64,000 nt of DNA from Pyxidicoccus sp. MSG2. GTDB taxonomy: Bacteria; Myxococcota; Myxococcia; Myxococcales; Myxococcaceae. The stretch covers positions 11,804,001 through 11,868,000 of the forward strand of contig NZ_JAPNKC010000001.1 of the NCBI RefSeq assembly GCF_026626705.1, read 5' to 3'. Shown one piece after another: positions 31,338-39,857 of the stretch (its first letter is position 1; each line of letters opens with the position of its first letter). A program made the translations under genes and the position numbers. Below the pieces are notes generated by a model. The model made no database searches and was not told where the DNA came from. It saw only the letters and a list, made by a program, of their open reading frames with translations.

Positions 31338-32921
31338 TTAGAGCGCCGTCCTCATGCCTGTGGCCGGGAGCTCCGAGGGGAGAAGTGCTCGCAGGTAGCC
31401 CTCCACCTGCTCCGGAGTGCCCGGGCTCGCGAACAGGCCGAGATGGCCATCCGGTCGCACCAGCACGAGCGCATCGCCTCGCACGTCGTACGCCGTGCGG
31501 GCCCGCGCGCTGGAGTCGATGAGGTCTGGCCCTTGGCACGGCTCTCCCGGCTGGACCAGTCGCAGCGCGCGCACCGTGGGCGCGAAGCGAGCCGTCATTC
31601 GAGCCACCGTGCTCGCATGTGCCGCTCCGAAGGCGAGCAGCGTGAAGTGTGGTCCCCGGAAGGACTCGAACAGCCGGACGGCGCCTCCGCTGGCGTCGTG
31701 GCAGGGGGCATCCGGGGCCCGGTCTCCCGCGCGGAGCCTTCCGGGATGGCGTTGCTCGTCGCGAGCCAGGGAGCCGCCGCGGTAGCTGATTCCGAGCTGC
31801 TGCGTGTCGGCTCCTCGCCGTTGGGGCTTCATGCCCCCTCCGGTGGCGGAGGCCTGTCGGTACAGCCGGGTGGAGAGGCCCAGCACGTGCGCGGCGATGG
31901 GCAGCCGCTCCTCCTCGTAGGTGTCCAGCAGCGCCTCGGGCGCGCCCGCGAGCACCTGGCCGAGCTTCCAGCCCAGGTTGTACGCATCCTGGATGCCGGT
32001 GTTGAGCCCCTGGCCTCCCGTTGGCGGGTGCACGTGCGCGGCGTCTCCCGCCAGGAAGACCCTGCCCACCCGGTAGCGGTCCACCATCCGCACGTTCGGC
32101 CGGTACAGGGAAAGCCAGCTCGGGCTGTGGAGGCGGATGCCCGGGGGCGGCCGGGCGGACTCGGCGAAGTATTGCTGGACGCCGCGCTCGGACAGCTCCG
32201 GCGGCTCGGCGCCGGTGGGGAGCTTCACGAAGAGCTGGAAGTGGTCCGTGCCGGGCAGGGGGCAGAGCGCGATGGCGCCGCCCTTCGTCTTCGGCCAGAC
32301 GTGCCAGTGCTCACGGTCGAGCCCCTCCACCTGGACGTCACCGACCACCATCCGCTCGCCTTCGTAGGTCTCTCCCTTGAAGGTCACGCCCAGCGCCTTG
32401 CGCACGAAACTGTGCCCGCCATCGGCGCCGACGAGGTAGCTCGCCCGGACCTGCTCGGTGCCCCCCTCGCGCGACAGCGTGGCCGTGACTCCGTCGCCGT
32501 CCTGCTCGAAGCCGGTGAGCGTGGTGGCCAGCTCCACCTTGCCGCCGTCAACGGCGAGCCGCTCGCGCAGGAGCGCCTCGGTCCTCCACTGGGGCACGAG
32601 CCAGGTGTTGGGATACGGCACGTCCGGGGTGGGCTCGCGCTGCGCGAACATGCTCCAGCGCGCGAGCGCGAAGCGCCGCCACCAGACACGCAGGCGCGGG
32701 TACTTCGTACCGGACGCCAGGAGCGGCTCCACGATGCCCAGGTCGTCGAAGAGTTCCAGCGTTCGCGGCTGCAGACCCTTGCCGCGCGAGCCGGCGAAGT
32801 GCCTCGGTTGCGCCTCCACCAGCCGGAACGCGACGCCTCGTCGCGCCAGCTCGCAGGCCAGCGTCAGTCCGGTGGGGCCCGCGCCTGCGATGAGGACTTG
32901 AAGCTCAGGTGACTTGCTCAT
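31338..32921 (-). CDS. FAD-dependent aromatic-ring monooxygenase
   Basis: Class A flavoprotein hydroxylase of the PheA/TfdB/MhpA type, 527-528 residues, expected to be cytoplasmic and to hydroxylate an aromatic or polyketide-like substrate with NAD(P)H and oxygen. Visible motifs are the N-terminal Rossmann GAGPTG (residues 13-18), the DG motif GADGGHS, and the FAD-binding GDAAHVHPPTGGQGLN. The C-terminal 150 residues resemble the thioredoxin-like tail of this family. I chose ATG at 32921 because GGGAG lies five bases upstream; the frame extends to 32969 without such a site. It converges with the NRPS across a shared terminator, so it is not co-transcribed with it. It could be a tailoring or drug-inactivating enzyme (the rifampicin monooxygenases are in this family), but the substrate cannot be read. 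Confidence 0.9.
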   Translation of the reverse strand: MSKSPELQVLIAGAGPTGLTLACELARRGVAFRLVEAQPRHFAGSRGKGLQPRTLELFDDLGIVEPLLASGTKYPRLRVWWRRFALARWSMFAQREPTPDVPYPNTWLVPQWRTEALLRERLAVDGGKVELATTLTGFEQDGDGVTATLSREGGTEQVRASYLVGADGGHSFVRKALGVTFKGETYEGERMVVGDVQVEGLDREHWHVWPKTKGGAIALCPLPGTDHFQLFVKLPTGAEPPELSERGVQQYFAESARPPPGIRLHSPSWLSLYRPNVRMVDRYRVGRVFLAGDAAHVHPPTGGQGLNTGIQDAYNLGWKLGQVLAGAPEALLDTYEEERLPIAAHVLGLSTRLYRQASATGGGMKPQRRGADTQQLGISYRGGSLARDEQRHPGRLRAGDRAPDAPCHDASGGAVRLFESFRGPHFTLLAFGAAHASTVARMTARFAPTVRALRLVQPGEPCQGPDLIDSSARARTAYDVRGDALVLVRPDGHLGLFASPGTPEQVEGYLRALLPSELPATGMRTAL

Positions 32922-32969
32922 GACGACTCCCGGCCGGACCCTGGAAGGGTCCGGCGCTCGTGAGGTCAT

Positions 32970-33010
32970 GAAAATGTAAGGAAGTGCTTATTTTGTCAGC
33001 TTGCATTCCC
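32970..33010 (-). promoter_or_regulatory. Candidate promoter and operator of the monooxygenase
   Basis: An AT-rich patch in otherwise GC-rich DNA, just upstream of the monooxygenase start. On the minus strand a CTGACA (-35-like) is followed after about 15 bases by TACATT. An imperfect dyad GGAAGTGC (32980-32987) / GCATTCC (33003-33009) overlaps it and may bind a repressor. The spacing is short of the ideal 17 bases, so this is tentative. Confidence 0.35.
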
Positions 33011-33087
33011 CAACCGGTCGCGACGCCTCTGGGTGGACGCCCCGTGGGCACGACTTGCTGGCATTCGGATGCGGAAGTTCCCGGGGC

Positions 33088-34872
33088 TCAGGGCGAGCGC
33101 TGAACGACGACCGTCGTCTGGTCCTCGATGGGGGGCTCGGCTCGCGGCTCCATGGTGTGCGTGGGCGCGTCATCCAGCGAGGGTTCCGCCGGCCGCTCCC
33201 TCGTGAGCAGCACCTCGACCTCGGAGGGCGTGGGGTCGCTGAGCTCCGACAACTCCCGCTCGCGGCCCCAGCGCTCCGCGAAGTTCCCGCGCAGCCAGGA
33301 GGCGAGGTCGATGGCCGGAAGCTCTTGTCGCACCGGGTCGAGCGCGCGCTGGAAGCTCCAGGCGTCGGTGAAGCGCTTGTCCGGACGCGCCTGGAGCGCG
33401 ACGTCCAGGACGCCCCGGAGCATCCGGTACGCCTCGGGCGCATCGGGGCGCTCCAGACCCGGAAGGCGGGGGCCTCCCGAGGCCGCGTGCGGACCCGGGA
33501 GCGTGCCGAACAGCAACTCGTGGAGGACACAGCCGAGCGCGAAGAGGTCGCCGGACGCGGTCGCCTCGGCCCCCGCGCGGCGCTCGGGCGGCATGTACAC
33601 GAACTTCCCGATGACGTCGCCCACCTGCGTGAGTCGCTCCGAGGACGGAACCGCCCACGTCCCGGTGACCTGCTCTTTGGCGTCACCGGAGCCATGCGCG
33701 ATGCCGAAGTCGACGACCTTCACCACGCCATCGAAGGACACGACGAGGTTGTCCGCGCTGATGTCGCGATGCACCACGCCTCGTTCATGCGCATAGGCGA
33801 GTCCGCGCAGGGCCTGCTGGCAGAGCTCCACCACCACCTCGAGCGGCAGCGCGGCTCCCTTCCTGACGCGCCGGGCGAGCTCCAGCATGCTCACGCCGCT
33901 CAGGTACTCCATGACGATGAACCACCCGCCATCCATCTGCCCGAGGTCGTAGACGGACACGACGTGCGGGTGGTGCAGGCGCGCGGCGGTGCGGGCCTCT
34001 CCGATGAAGCGGTGGAGCCGGACCGCGGGGTCCTCGCCGCCGCCCTCGTCCAGCATCCGCTTGAGGACGACGAGCCGGTTGAAGCCCGCCCGGCCGGTCC
34101 TCACCGCGAGCCACACCTCGCCCATGCCGCCGCGGCCGAGCCGGACGAGCCGGCGGTAGCGGTGGATGCCCGTCCCCAGGTCCGCGCCCCGCAGCGAGCG
34201 CGCGGTGAGGATGGCGAGCGCGGTGGAGGCGAGCAGGAGGAACGGCAGCCCCACCAGTGCGAAGAGCGGCGGCCCCGGAAGCCAGCCGACATCAATCGCA
34301 AGCTCGCGGCCCAGGAGCGCGAGCGCGACGAGCGAAGCGACGAGCACGGCCATCGCCATCGCGCCACGGCGCTTCAGGAGCCGCACCGCTTCGAAGGCCC
34401 AGGTCCCCGCCACACACGCCGCGAGGAGCCAGAACAGCGGCAGGCTCAGGCCCGCGGTCGCATGCGAGAGCTCCTCCGACGTCAGCCGCGTCGCCGGCAG
34501 CGCGAGCACGGAGGCGGAGATGTCGAGCACCCGCACCGCGCCGAGCGCCACGGCTACGCCCAGCATCACCCGCCGGCCAAAGGTGAGCGGCTGGTCCAGC
34601 AGCGACCACGCCACGCGAAGCAGGGGGTAGGGGAGCAACACCGACGTGAGCGTGCCGAACACCAGCCACGGACGCGTGTCGGAGAAGATGGCACTGGCCT
34701 CGCGGCTGGTGAGCCCGATGGTGAAGCTGATGACCGCGAACCCGAGGAAGCTCCAGGCCAGCCAGAGCTGCACGCGCTGCGAGCGGACCGCAATCCAGGT
34801 CGCGAGGTGCACCAGCGCGAGCACGAAGAACGCTCCCGCGAGCGCCAGGTGCAACATCGTATAGGGGGTCAC
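33088..34872 (-). CDS. Membrane Ser/Thr protein kinase with N-terminal multi-TM domain
   Basis: Protein kinase of the Hanks type, 594 residues. Residues 1-228 hold about seven hydrophobic segments (around 7-29, 34-54, 69-92, 101-125, 142-166, 170-190, 200-226). The kinase domain follows: Gly loop GRGGMGEV (246-253), Lys271 in VVLKRM, catalytic HRDISADN (368-375), DFG (388-390) and MPPE in place of APE (427-430). The catalytic loop has Ser where most kinases have Lys, as is frequent in myxobacteria. The arrangement is reversed from the usual bacterial kinase (kinase first, one TM, then a sensor), so the membrane part may itself be the sensor. The start is GTG at 34872; ATG at 34857 is an alternative and neither has a clear ribosome site. 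It is divergent from the barrel-protein gene. Confidence 0.9.
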   Translation of the reverse strand: MTPYTMLHLALAGAFFVLALVHLATWIAVRSQRVQLWLAWSFLGFAVISFTIGLTSREASAIFSDTRPWLVFGTLTSVLLPYPLLRVAWSLLDQPLTFGRRVMLGVAVALGAVRVLDISASVLALPATRLTSEELSHATAGLSLPLFWLLAACVAGTWAFEAVRLLKRRGAMAMAVLVASLVALALLGRELAIDVGWLPGPPLFALVGLPFLLLASTALAILTARSLRGADLGTGIHRYRRLVRLGRGGMGEVWLAVRTGRAGFNRLVVLKRMLDEGGGEDPAVRLHRFIGEARTAARLHHPHVVSVYDLGQMDGGWFIVMEYLSGVSMLELARRVRKGAALPLEVVVELCQQALRGLAYAHERGVVHRDISADNLVVSFDGVVKVVDFGIAHGSGDAKEQVTGTWAVPSSERLTQVGDVIGKFVYMPPERRAGAEATASGDLFALGCVLHELLFGTLPGPHAASGGPRLPGLERPDAPEAYRMLRGVLDVALQARPDKRFTDAWSFQRALDPVRQELPAIDLASWLRGNFAERWGRERELSELSDPTPSEVEVLLTRERPAEPSLDDAPTHTMEPRAEPPIEDQTTVVVQRSP

Positions 34873-34990
34873 GGACCGGGAGCGTATTCGAGCGGGCGAC
34901 TTTTCGTGAAGACCAGGGAAAGCTGGAACGAAGCCCCGCAGGGGGTGAGTCGCGGTACACTCATGGTGTCAGTGGAAAGGACGGCTCCGC

Positions 34991-35989
34991 GTGCCCGTGC
35001 GAACGACGAGAACTTCCCGTGGAGTGCCTGGATGGGGGCTCGTCGTCCTGTGTGCGGTGCTGCTCTCCGCCACCGCGAGCGCCCAGACGTCCGAGGACCG
35101 CGCCTACGTCAGCTACAGCCTCGCGCGCGGTACCGCCATCGGCTCGGAGGGGCGGAAGCTCGACAACTGGAAGCAGCTGGACCTCCGCCTTCCGCTGCCG
35201 CCCGTCTTCCTCGGGAAGACGATTGTCGTCCCGTCGCTGGCGTACGAGACACGCTGGCTGGCGCTGGAGCCGCGGGGCGCCCTGGCGGGCCTCGACGAGG
35301 ACGTGCTGGGCCGTCGCTTCCACCGCCTCCAGCTCGGGCTCACGGTGGTCCGGCCGCTCGCGCCCCGGTGGCTCCTGTTCGCCGGGGCATCCGGCATCGC
35401 GCGCACCGACTTCCGCAACGCCTTCGACGTGGGCATGGACATGTCCTGGGTGGGCTACGCCATGGCGAACTACCTGATTGGCGGTGACCCGGGCATGCGG
35501 CTGATGTTCGGGCTCGTCGTGATGTGGCCCTTCAACGTCCTCCCGGTCATCCCCATGGTGGGCTTCACCTACCGCAAGGGGGCCTACGTCGTGGAGCTCG
35601 GCCTGCCGCGGCTCACCCTGCTGCGGAAGTTCGGCGACGGGCTGGAGCTGGGCCTTACCGGCGCGTTCGATCAGCAGGTCTTCCACGCCCGCCTCCCGGG
35701 AGATGGCCAGACGCTGGGCGCGCACTTCGTGCAGGAGACGTCGATGCACGTCGGCCCCACGGCGAACGTCCGGCTGGGGGGCGGCAGCGTCTGGCTGAGT
35801 ACGTCCGTCGGGCTCGACCTGCTCAACGACTTCTCGCTGCTCGACGGCGACCGGGAGCGGCTGGGCCTCGGTGTCGGCTCCACGCGCGCCGCTCCCTTCG
35901 TCCGGGTGGCCGTGAACTGGCGCCCGCCCCGGCGGATGCCGAAGGCACCGGAGCCGCCAGGCAGCGGCCCCGCCCCCGCGGCTCGGTGA
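34991..35989 (+). CDS. Secreted outer-membrane beta-barrel protein, DUF6268-like
   Basis: A 332-residue protein with a signal peptide (hydrophobic run ending ATASAQ at about residue 32). The rest alternates polar and hydrophobic residues with many strands ending in aromatic residues, and contains WGPxxVLPVIPMVG-like and GxTYRKGAYVVELGLP segments. This fits the small outer-membrane barrel family described as DUF6268. The GTG start at 34991 is preceded by AAAGGA about nine bases upstream. The C-terminal 25 residues are Pro/Ala-rich and unstructured. It is divergent from the kinase gene, with 118 bases between them that must hold both promoters. Function unknown; the family name is a moderate call. 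Confidence 0.75.
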   Translation: MPVRTTRTSRGVPGWGLVVLCAVLLSATASAQTSEDRAYVSYSLARGTAIGSEGRKLDNWKQLDLRLPLPPVFLGKTIVVPSLAYETRWLALEPRGALAGLDEDVLGRRFHRLQLGLTVVRPLAPRWLLFAGASGIARTDFRNAFDVGMDMSWVGYAMANYLIGGDPGMRLMFGLVVMWPFNVLPVIPMVGFTYRKGAYVVELGLPRLTLLRKFGDGLELGLTGAFDQQVFHARLPGDGQTLGAHFVQETSMHVGPTANVRLGGGSVWLSTSVGLDLLNDFSLLDGDRERLGLGVGSTRAAPFVRVAVNWRPPRRMPKAPEPPGSGPAPAAR

Positions 35990-35994
35990 GCGAG

Positions 35995-36024
35995 GCCCTT
36001 CCTCCATCTGCGCGGAGGAAGGGC
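35995..36024. terminator. Perfect 11-bp hairpin between convergent genes
   Basis: Left arm gcccttcctcc (35995-36005), 8-base loop, right arm (36014-36024), fully paired. It starts five bases after the barrel-protein stop and lies about 35 bases from the stop of the convergent serine hydrolase, so it can serve both. Confidence 0.8.
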
Positions 36025-36058
36025 GCGGGCCCGTTGGACAGGGCCTCACCTCTTCATG

Positions 36059-37522
36059 TCATCGCGTGGCGGCCGGCTGCTCGAGGCGCTTGACGGTCTC
36101 CGCGGCGCTCGTGTTCTTGGGGTTCAGCTCCACGGCGCGGCGGTAGTTCACGAGCGCCTGCTCCTTGTTCCCGCCGGCCAGGTACGCCTCGCCGAGGCTG
36201 TCGTAGACGTTCCCCTCGCCAGGGAACATCTCCACGTTGAGCTTGAAGATCTCGATGGCCTCCGCCACGCGCCCGGAGCCGAGGAGCCGGTAGCCCACAT
36301 TGTTCAGCTCCCGCTCGGCGAAGTCGTACTCGGTGGCCTTGGTGGTCTTGAGGGTCCGGTACCGGGCGATGGCCTCCGCGGCGGACGACTTCTCGAGGGT
36401 CGCCATCACGACCTCGCCGATGGACGCCTGGGGCTGCTTCGGCGGGATGCCATGAAGGATGCTCAGTGCCCCCGTCGCCATCGCCATCAGCTTCGAGCCA
36501 CGGGCCGTGTTGTCGAGGAGGACGACGACCTCCTTCCGCTCGGGCGCGCGGACGAACAGGGCGCTGAAGCCATTGATGCCACCGCTGTGGCTGATGGTGG
36601 CGACCTCCGTCTTGCCGTCATGCAGCTTGATGGGCCCGACGTGCCACCCGAAGGCGTAGTCATCCAGCGCGGTGGTGAACATCCGCTGCTTGAGCGGTGC
36701 GGGAAGCAGCTTGTCTTCGTAGAGGGCTCGGTCCCAGCGGTAGAGGTCCTGCACCGTCGAGTACATCGAGCCCGCGGCGTAGGGGAGGCCCATGTCGAGG
36801 TAGGGCGCGTTGACGTACCCGCCAGGCTGCGCCTCGTAGCCGCTGGCGCGCTTCGGGAGCACGGTGGCGGACACGTCGTAGCCCGTGTTCTTCATGCCCA
36901 CCGGGTCGAAGATGCGCTGCTGCAGCGTCTGCGCGTACGTCTGTCCGGTGACCTTCTCGATGACGGCGCCGAGCAGGAAGTAGCCGGAGTTGCTGTAGTT
37001 GAACTTCGTGCCGGGCTCGAACTCCAGGTCACCGCTGCAGAACTTCTTCACGAAGTCCGCGACGGTGTAGGGGTCGCGTGAGGCGGTCTTGAAGAAGGTG
37101 GGGTTCGTGTAGTTGGGGAGGCCGGAGGTGTGGTTCAGCAGGTGGGCGATGGTGATGCGGTCGCCCGTGTCCTTGCGGTAGTCCGGCAGGTACTTCGTGA
37201 CGGGGTCCTCGACCTGGAGCTTCCCCTCCGCCACGAGCTGCATGATGACCATCGAGGTGAACTGCTTCGTCACCGAGCCGATGCGGAACTTCGTGTCCGG
37301 CGTATTCGCCACCTGCCACTCGAAGTTCGCGAAGCCGTAGCCCTTCTCGAGGATGACGCCCTTCTCGTTGGCCACCAGCACGCTGCCGTTGAACTGGTTC
37401 ATCTGCTGGTACTTCGTGATGAGCCGGTCCAACTCCTGCCGCTGCGATGCCGCCTCGGCGGCAGGCCCCACACACACCCACGCCACGACCACGCCCACGC
37501 AGAGCGTCTTCAGCCAGTTCAT
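36059..37522 (-). CDS. Secreted serine hydrolase, class C beta-lactamase/PBP fold, with C-terminal TPR-like region
   Basis: A 487-residue protein with a signal peptide (about residues 1-25). The catalytic motifs of the beta-lactamase family PF00144 are visible: SVTK (Ser83, Lys86), YSN (176-178), and SHSGG near residue 312 in place of KTG. The last 110 residues contain at least two TPR-like helices (for example VYDSLGEAYLAGG), a common pairing with this fold. It may be a peptidase, esterase or penicillin-binding protein acting in the periplasm rather than a true beta-lactamase. The ATG at 37522 has GGAGG five bases upstream. It lies 60 bases downstream of the histidine kinase and may be the last gene of a long co-directional block. 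Confidence 0.88.
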   Translation of the reverse strand: MNWLKTLCVGVVVAWVCVGPAAEAASQRQELDRLITKYQQMNQFNGSVLVANEKGVILEKGYGFANFEWQVANTPDTKFRIGSVTKQFTSMVIMQLVAEGKLQVEDPVTKYLPDYRKDTGDRITIAHLLNHTSGLPNYTNPTFFKTASRDPYTVADFVKKFCSGDLEFEPGTKFNYSNSGYFLLGAVIEKVTGQTYAQTLQQRIFDPVGMKNTGYDVSATVLPKRASGYEAQPGGYVNAPYLDMGLPYAAGSMYSTVQDLYRWDRALYEDKLLPAPLKQRMFTTALDDYAFGWHVGPIKLHDGKTEVATISHSGGINGFSALFVRAPERKEVVVLLDNTARGSKLMAMATGALSILHGIPPKQPQASIGEVVMATLEKSSAAEAIARYRTLKTTKATEYDFAERELNNVGYRLLGSGRVAEAIEIFKLNVEMFPGEGNVYDSLGEAYLAGGNKEQALVNYRRAVELNPKNTSAAETVKRLEQPAATR

Positions 37523-37582
37523 TCGTCCTCCAGGAGGTTCCCGGGACGTACGGTAGCTGGCGGCGGCGATTGCGTGGGCGCG

Positions 37583-39034
37583 TCACATCGCCAGGGCGCC
37601 CGGCAGGAGCAGGGGTGTGTGCCTGGCGGTGGTGGCCTGGGGGAGTTGGATGCGGAAGGTGGAGCCGTGTCCCGGCTCGCTCTCCACGTGGATGGAGCCG
37701 CCATGCGCCTCGAGGATGCGCCGCGCCACGGAGAGGCCCAGGCCGACGCCCGGGATGTTGGCGCGGTGCGTGGCGCTGCGGCGGAAGGGCTCGAAGATGC
37801 TCTCCCGCTCCGAGGGGGCCACCCCGACGCCCGGGTCGTGCACCGCCACCCAGGCCCCATCCGCCGTGTTTCCGACCTCCACCCGCACCGTGCCTCCATC
37901 CGGGGAGTACTTGATGGCATTGCTCAGCAGGTTGTTGAGCACCTGGGCGATGCGGGCGCCATCGCACCGCACCCACAGCGACCCCTTCGGCCAGGAGGTC
38001 TCCAGGGGGTGCGCGTCGCTCAGGGGCCGGTGCAGCTCCACGGACTCCCGCACCAGCTCGACGAGGTCGTGCTCGCCGCATTGCAGGGACAACTGCCCGG
38101 CCTCGATGCGGGACGTGTCGAGCAGGTCCTCCACCATGCGCGCCAGCCGGTCCACCTGACGTGCCACCAGCGAGAAGCGGTCTCTCAGCGTCTGCTCGGG
38201 AGGAAGGGGGCGCTCGGGGCGCACGCTGGTGGCCGCCGCGCGCAGGGCCTGGAGCGGGTTGCGCAGGTCATGCGCGACGCCCGCGAGGAAGCCGAGCTGC
38301 ACCTCCCGCTGGCGCTCGAGTCGCGAGGCCGTTTCGTTGAAGGCACTCGCGATGTCGCGGATCTCCCGCACGCCCGCCGCTGGCGCACGCTGGAGCGGCA
38401 TGCCCGGGCGGAAGCGCAGCAGCGCCTCGCGGACGGCTTCGAGCGGCCAGTAGAGCTCGCGGCGCAGCGTCCAGAACGCCAGGGCCGCTCCGGTCACCAT
38501 CGCCAGCGACACGACGAGGCCCACGACGTGGGCCCTGCGCGCCCACCGCTGATTTGCCGCGAAGGTGGCGCGCGCATCCGCCGAGTTCAGCTTCTCCAGT
38601 GCTCGCGAGAGGTGCATCTCCCGGTCGAGCATCTTGCCCGTCTTTGCCTCGAAGGTTCCCGGCATGGGGGTCGGGTGGGCGAAGTACCCCTCGAGCTCCT
38701 GGTCCAGCTCATCGACGAAGGACCGCTCCTCGGGACTGTCCGCCAGTTGCCGGGCCTGCGCGAGGGACTCCCGCACGCGTGTCTTCGCGTCTTCCGCCTG
38801 CCAGACGTGGGCGAGCTGGCCTGTCGCCTCGTAGAGCCGCTGCTCCCGCTCATGGAAGATGAGCGCCTTCTCCATGCTCTCCGACGCCTGCATGCTCTCC
38901 AGCACGTGCATCATCCGGGCGCTGTTGCGCTCCATGCTCGCAGTGGTGCCCGCCAGCGCGGCGACCGTTACCCCGATCAGTGTGCCCAGAAGCAGGGTGA
39001 GGGTGACGGCTTGGCTTCGCAGGCTTCGACTCAT
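37583..39034 (-). CDS. Sensor histidine kinase, no adjacent response regulator
   Basis: Membrane sensor kinase of 483 residues. TM1 (about 9-29), a periplasmic helical region to about 165 with features of a four-helix sensor, TM2 (167-189), a HAMP-like linker, then HisKA with phospho-acceptor His255 in GVAHDLRNPL and a HATPase domain (N box LLSNAIKYSP, G1 DPGVGV, G2 GVGLGLSVA). The ATG at 39034 is preceded by GGGGGAG; the frame extends to 39073 without a site. No response regulator lies nearby, so the partner is unknown. Convergent or co-transcribed neighbours are a lipoprotein upstream and the serine hydrolase downstream. Confidence 0.93.
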   Translation of the reverse strand: MSRSLRSQAVTLTLLLGTLIGVTVAALAGTTASMERNSARMMHVLESMQASESMEKALIFHEREQRLYEATGQLAHVWQAEDAKTRVRESLAQARQLADSPEERSFVDELDQELEGYFAHPTPMPGTFEAKTGKMLDREMHLSRALEKLNSADARATFAANQRWARRAHVVGLVVSLAMVTGAALAFWTLRRELYWPLEAVREALLRFRPGMPLQRAPAAGVREIRDIASAFNETASRLERQREVQLGFLAGVAHDLRNPLQALRAAATSVRPERPLPPEQTLRDRFSLVARQVDRLARMVEDLLDTSRIEAGQLSLQCGEHDLVELVRESVELHRPLSDAHPLETSWPKGSLWVRCDGARIAQVLNNLLSNAIKYSPDGGTVRVEVGNTADGAWVAVHDPGVGVAPSERESIFEPFRRSATHRANIPGVGLGLSVARRILEAHGGSIHVESEPGHGSTFRIQLPQATTARHTPLLLPGALAM

Positions 39035-39144
39035 GATGCTCCCCCGACAGCATTTGACGTCAAGGCTCAACAACCGATCCGGAGGTCTCCTGAAGCGCGC
39101 CGCGCGGACACGCGGCCACTGGCTTCACTGCTCGCACGTGGGGC

Positions 39145-39840
39145 TCACGGCACGAGCTCATAGGCGGTCAGCTCCTCGGTCTGTCCGCCGATCTCCTTCA
39201 CCTTCCCGATGCCCCGCACGTACCAGTAGGTCTTCGCGGTGCTGCCTCCCGCCTTGCGCAGGACCAGCGCGCGGAACGTGCCGGCGGGCACGGTGATGGA
39301 CTCTCCGTCGGCAATCACCGTCCAGCGGTCCCTCGCCGTTTCCGTGCTCGCCGCGCCATCGGTGGGCTGCTTCGTCTCCTCGTAGATTTCGAGCCAGCTC
39401 GCGCCCACGACGATGTGCTCGGGAGTCTCGTCGAGGTGGAGCTTGGGCGGATCCCACTGCTCCTCCAATTCGAGCGCCCCGGTGCTGGCGCGGAACGACT
39501 GCTCCCGGTAGCGGATGACGCGCTCGCCCGACAGGGCCTGCCAGCTCACCGTCTGGTCATTCACGCCCTTCCGGGTGACGACGCGGTTCGCGAGGAAGTC
39601 CCGGCTCACTCCCGTCCCGCCGACGGGCTCCAGCTCGCCCACCGTGGTCTCCTTCTCGGAGACCTGGCCGTCCTCGGTGACCCGGTATGTCCACCGGTTG
39701 CCCGCCTTCCACGGCAGCAACGGCCCCGAGCCGAGCGCCTCTTCGCCGCCGTCATCGGCGGGCATGGCGCTCTCGCCACAGCCCGTCACCATGAGCCCGA
39801 GCAGCACCGCGGCTCCGAGTCTCCACGCGTGTCGCTTCAC
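39145..39840 (-). CDS. Lipoprotein of unknown function
   Basis: About 231 residues with a typical lipoprotein signal ending in LMVTGC. The body is mostly predicted beta, with no motif that I recognise (segments such as GNRWTYRVTEDG and VPAGTFRALVLR recall secreted DUF3108-like or lipocalin-like proteins, which is only a resemblance). The GTG start at 39840 is chosen because AGGGAGG lies six bases upstream and it gives a normal KRHAWR signal start. An ATG at 39861 overlaps the stop of the upstream gene as ATGA and would suit translational coupling; both may be used. The gene is in a tight series with the PPDK-like lipoprotein. Confidence 0.8.
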   Translation of the reverse strand: MKRHAWRLGAAVLLGLMVTGCGESAMPADDGGEEALGSGPLLPWKAGNRWTYRVTEDGQVSEKETTVGELEPVGGTGVSRDFLANRVVTRKGVNDQTVSWQALSGERVIRYREQSFRASTGALELEEQWDPPKLHLDETPEHIVVGASWLEIYEETKQPTDGAASTETARDRWTVIADGESITVPAGTFRALVLRKAGGSTAKTYWYVRGIGKVKEIGGQTEELTAYELVP

Positions 39841-39857
39841 CGAGACCTCCCTGAGGC

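Noticed and set aside
31143..32912. Open frame of 589 codons on the plus strand opposite the monooxygenase
   Set aside because: Arg/Gly/Ala-rich translation without motifs; the minus-strand monooxygenase has clear family motifs and a ribosome site.
33001..35487. Open frame of 828 codons on the plus strand opposite the kinase
   Set aside because: Low-complexity translation that runs through the kinase and into the divergent gene; no signal or domain.
36059..37522. Serine hydrolase considered as a self-resistance beta-lactamase for the NRPS product
   Set aside because: No beta-lactam-type chemistry is predicted in the NRPS, the gene lies 5 kb away in another unit, and the fold is shared by many peptidases and esterases.
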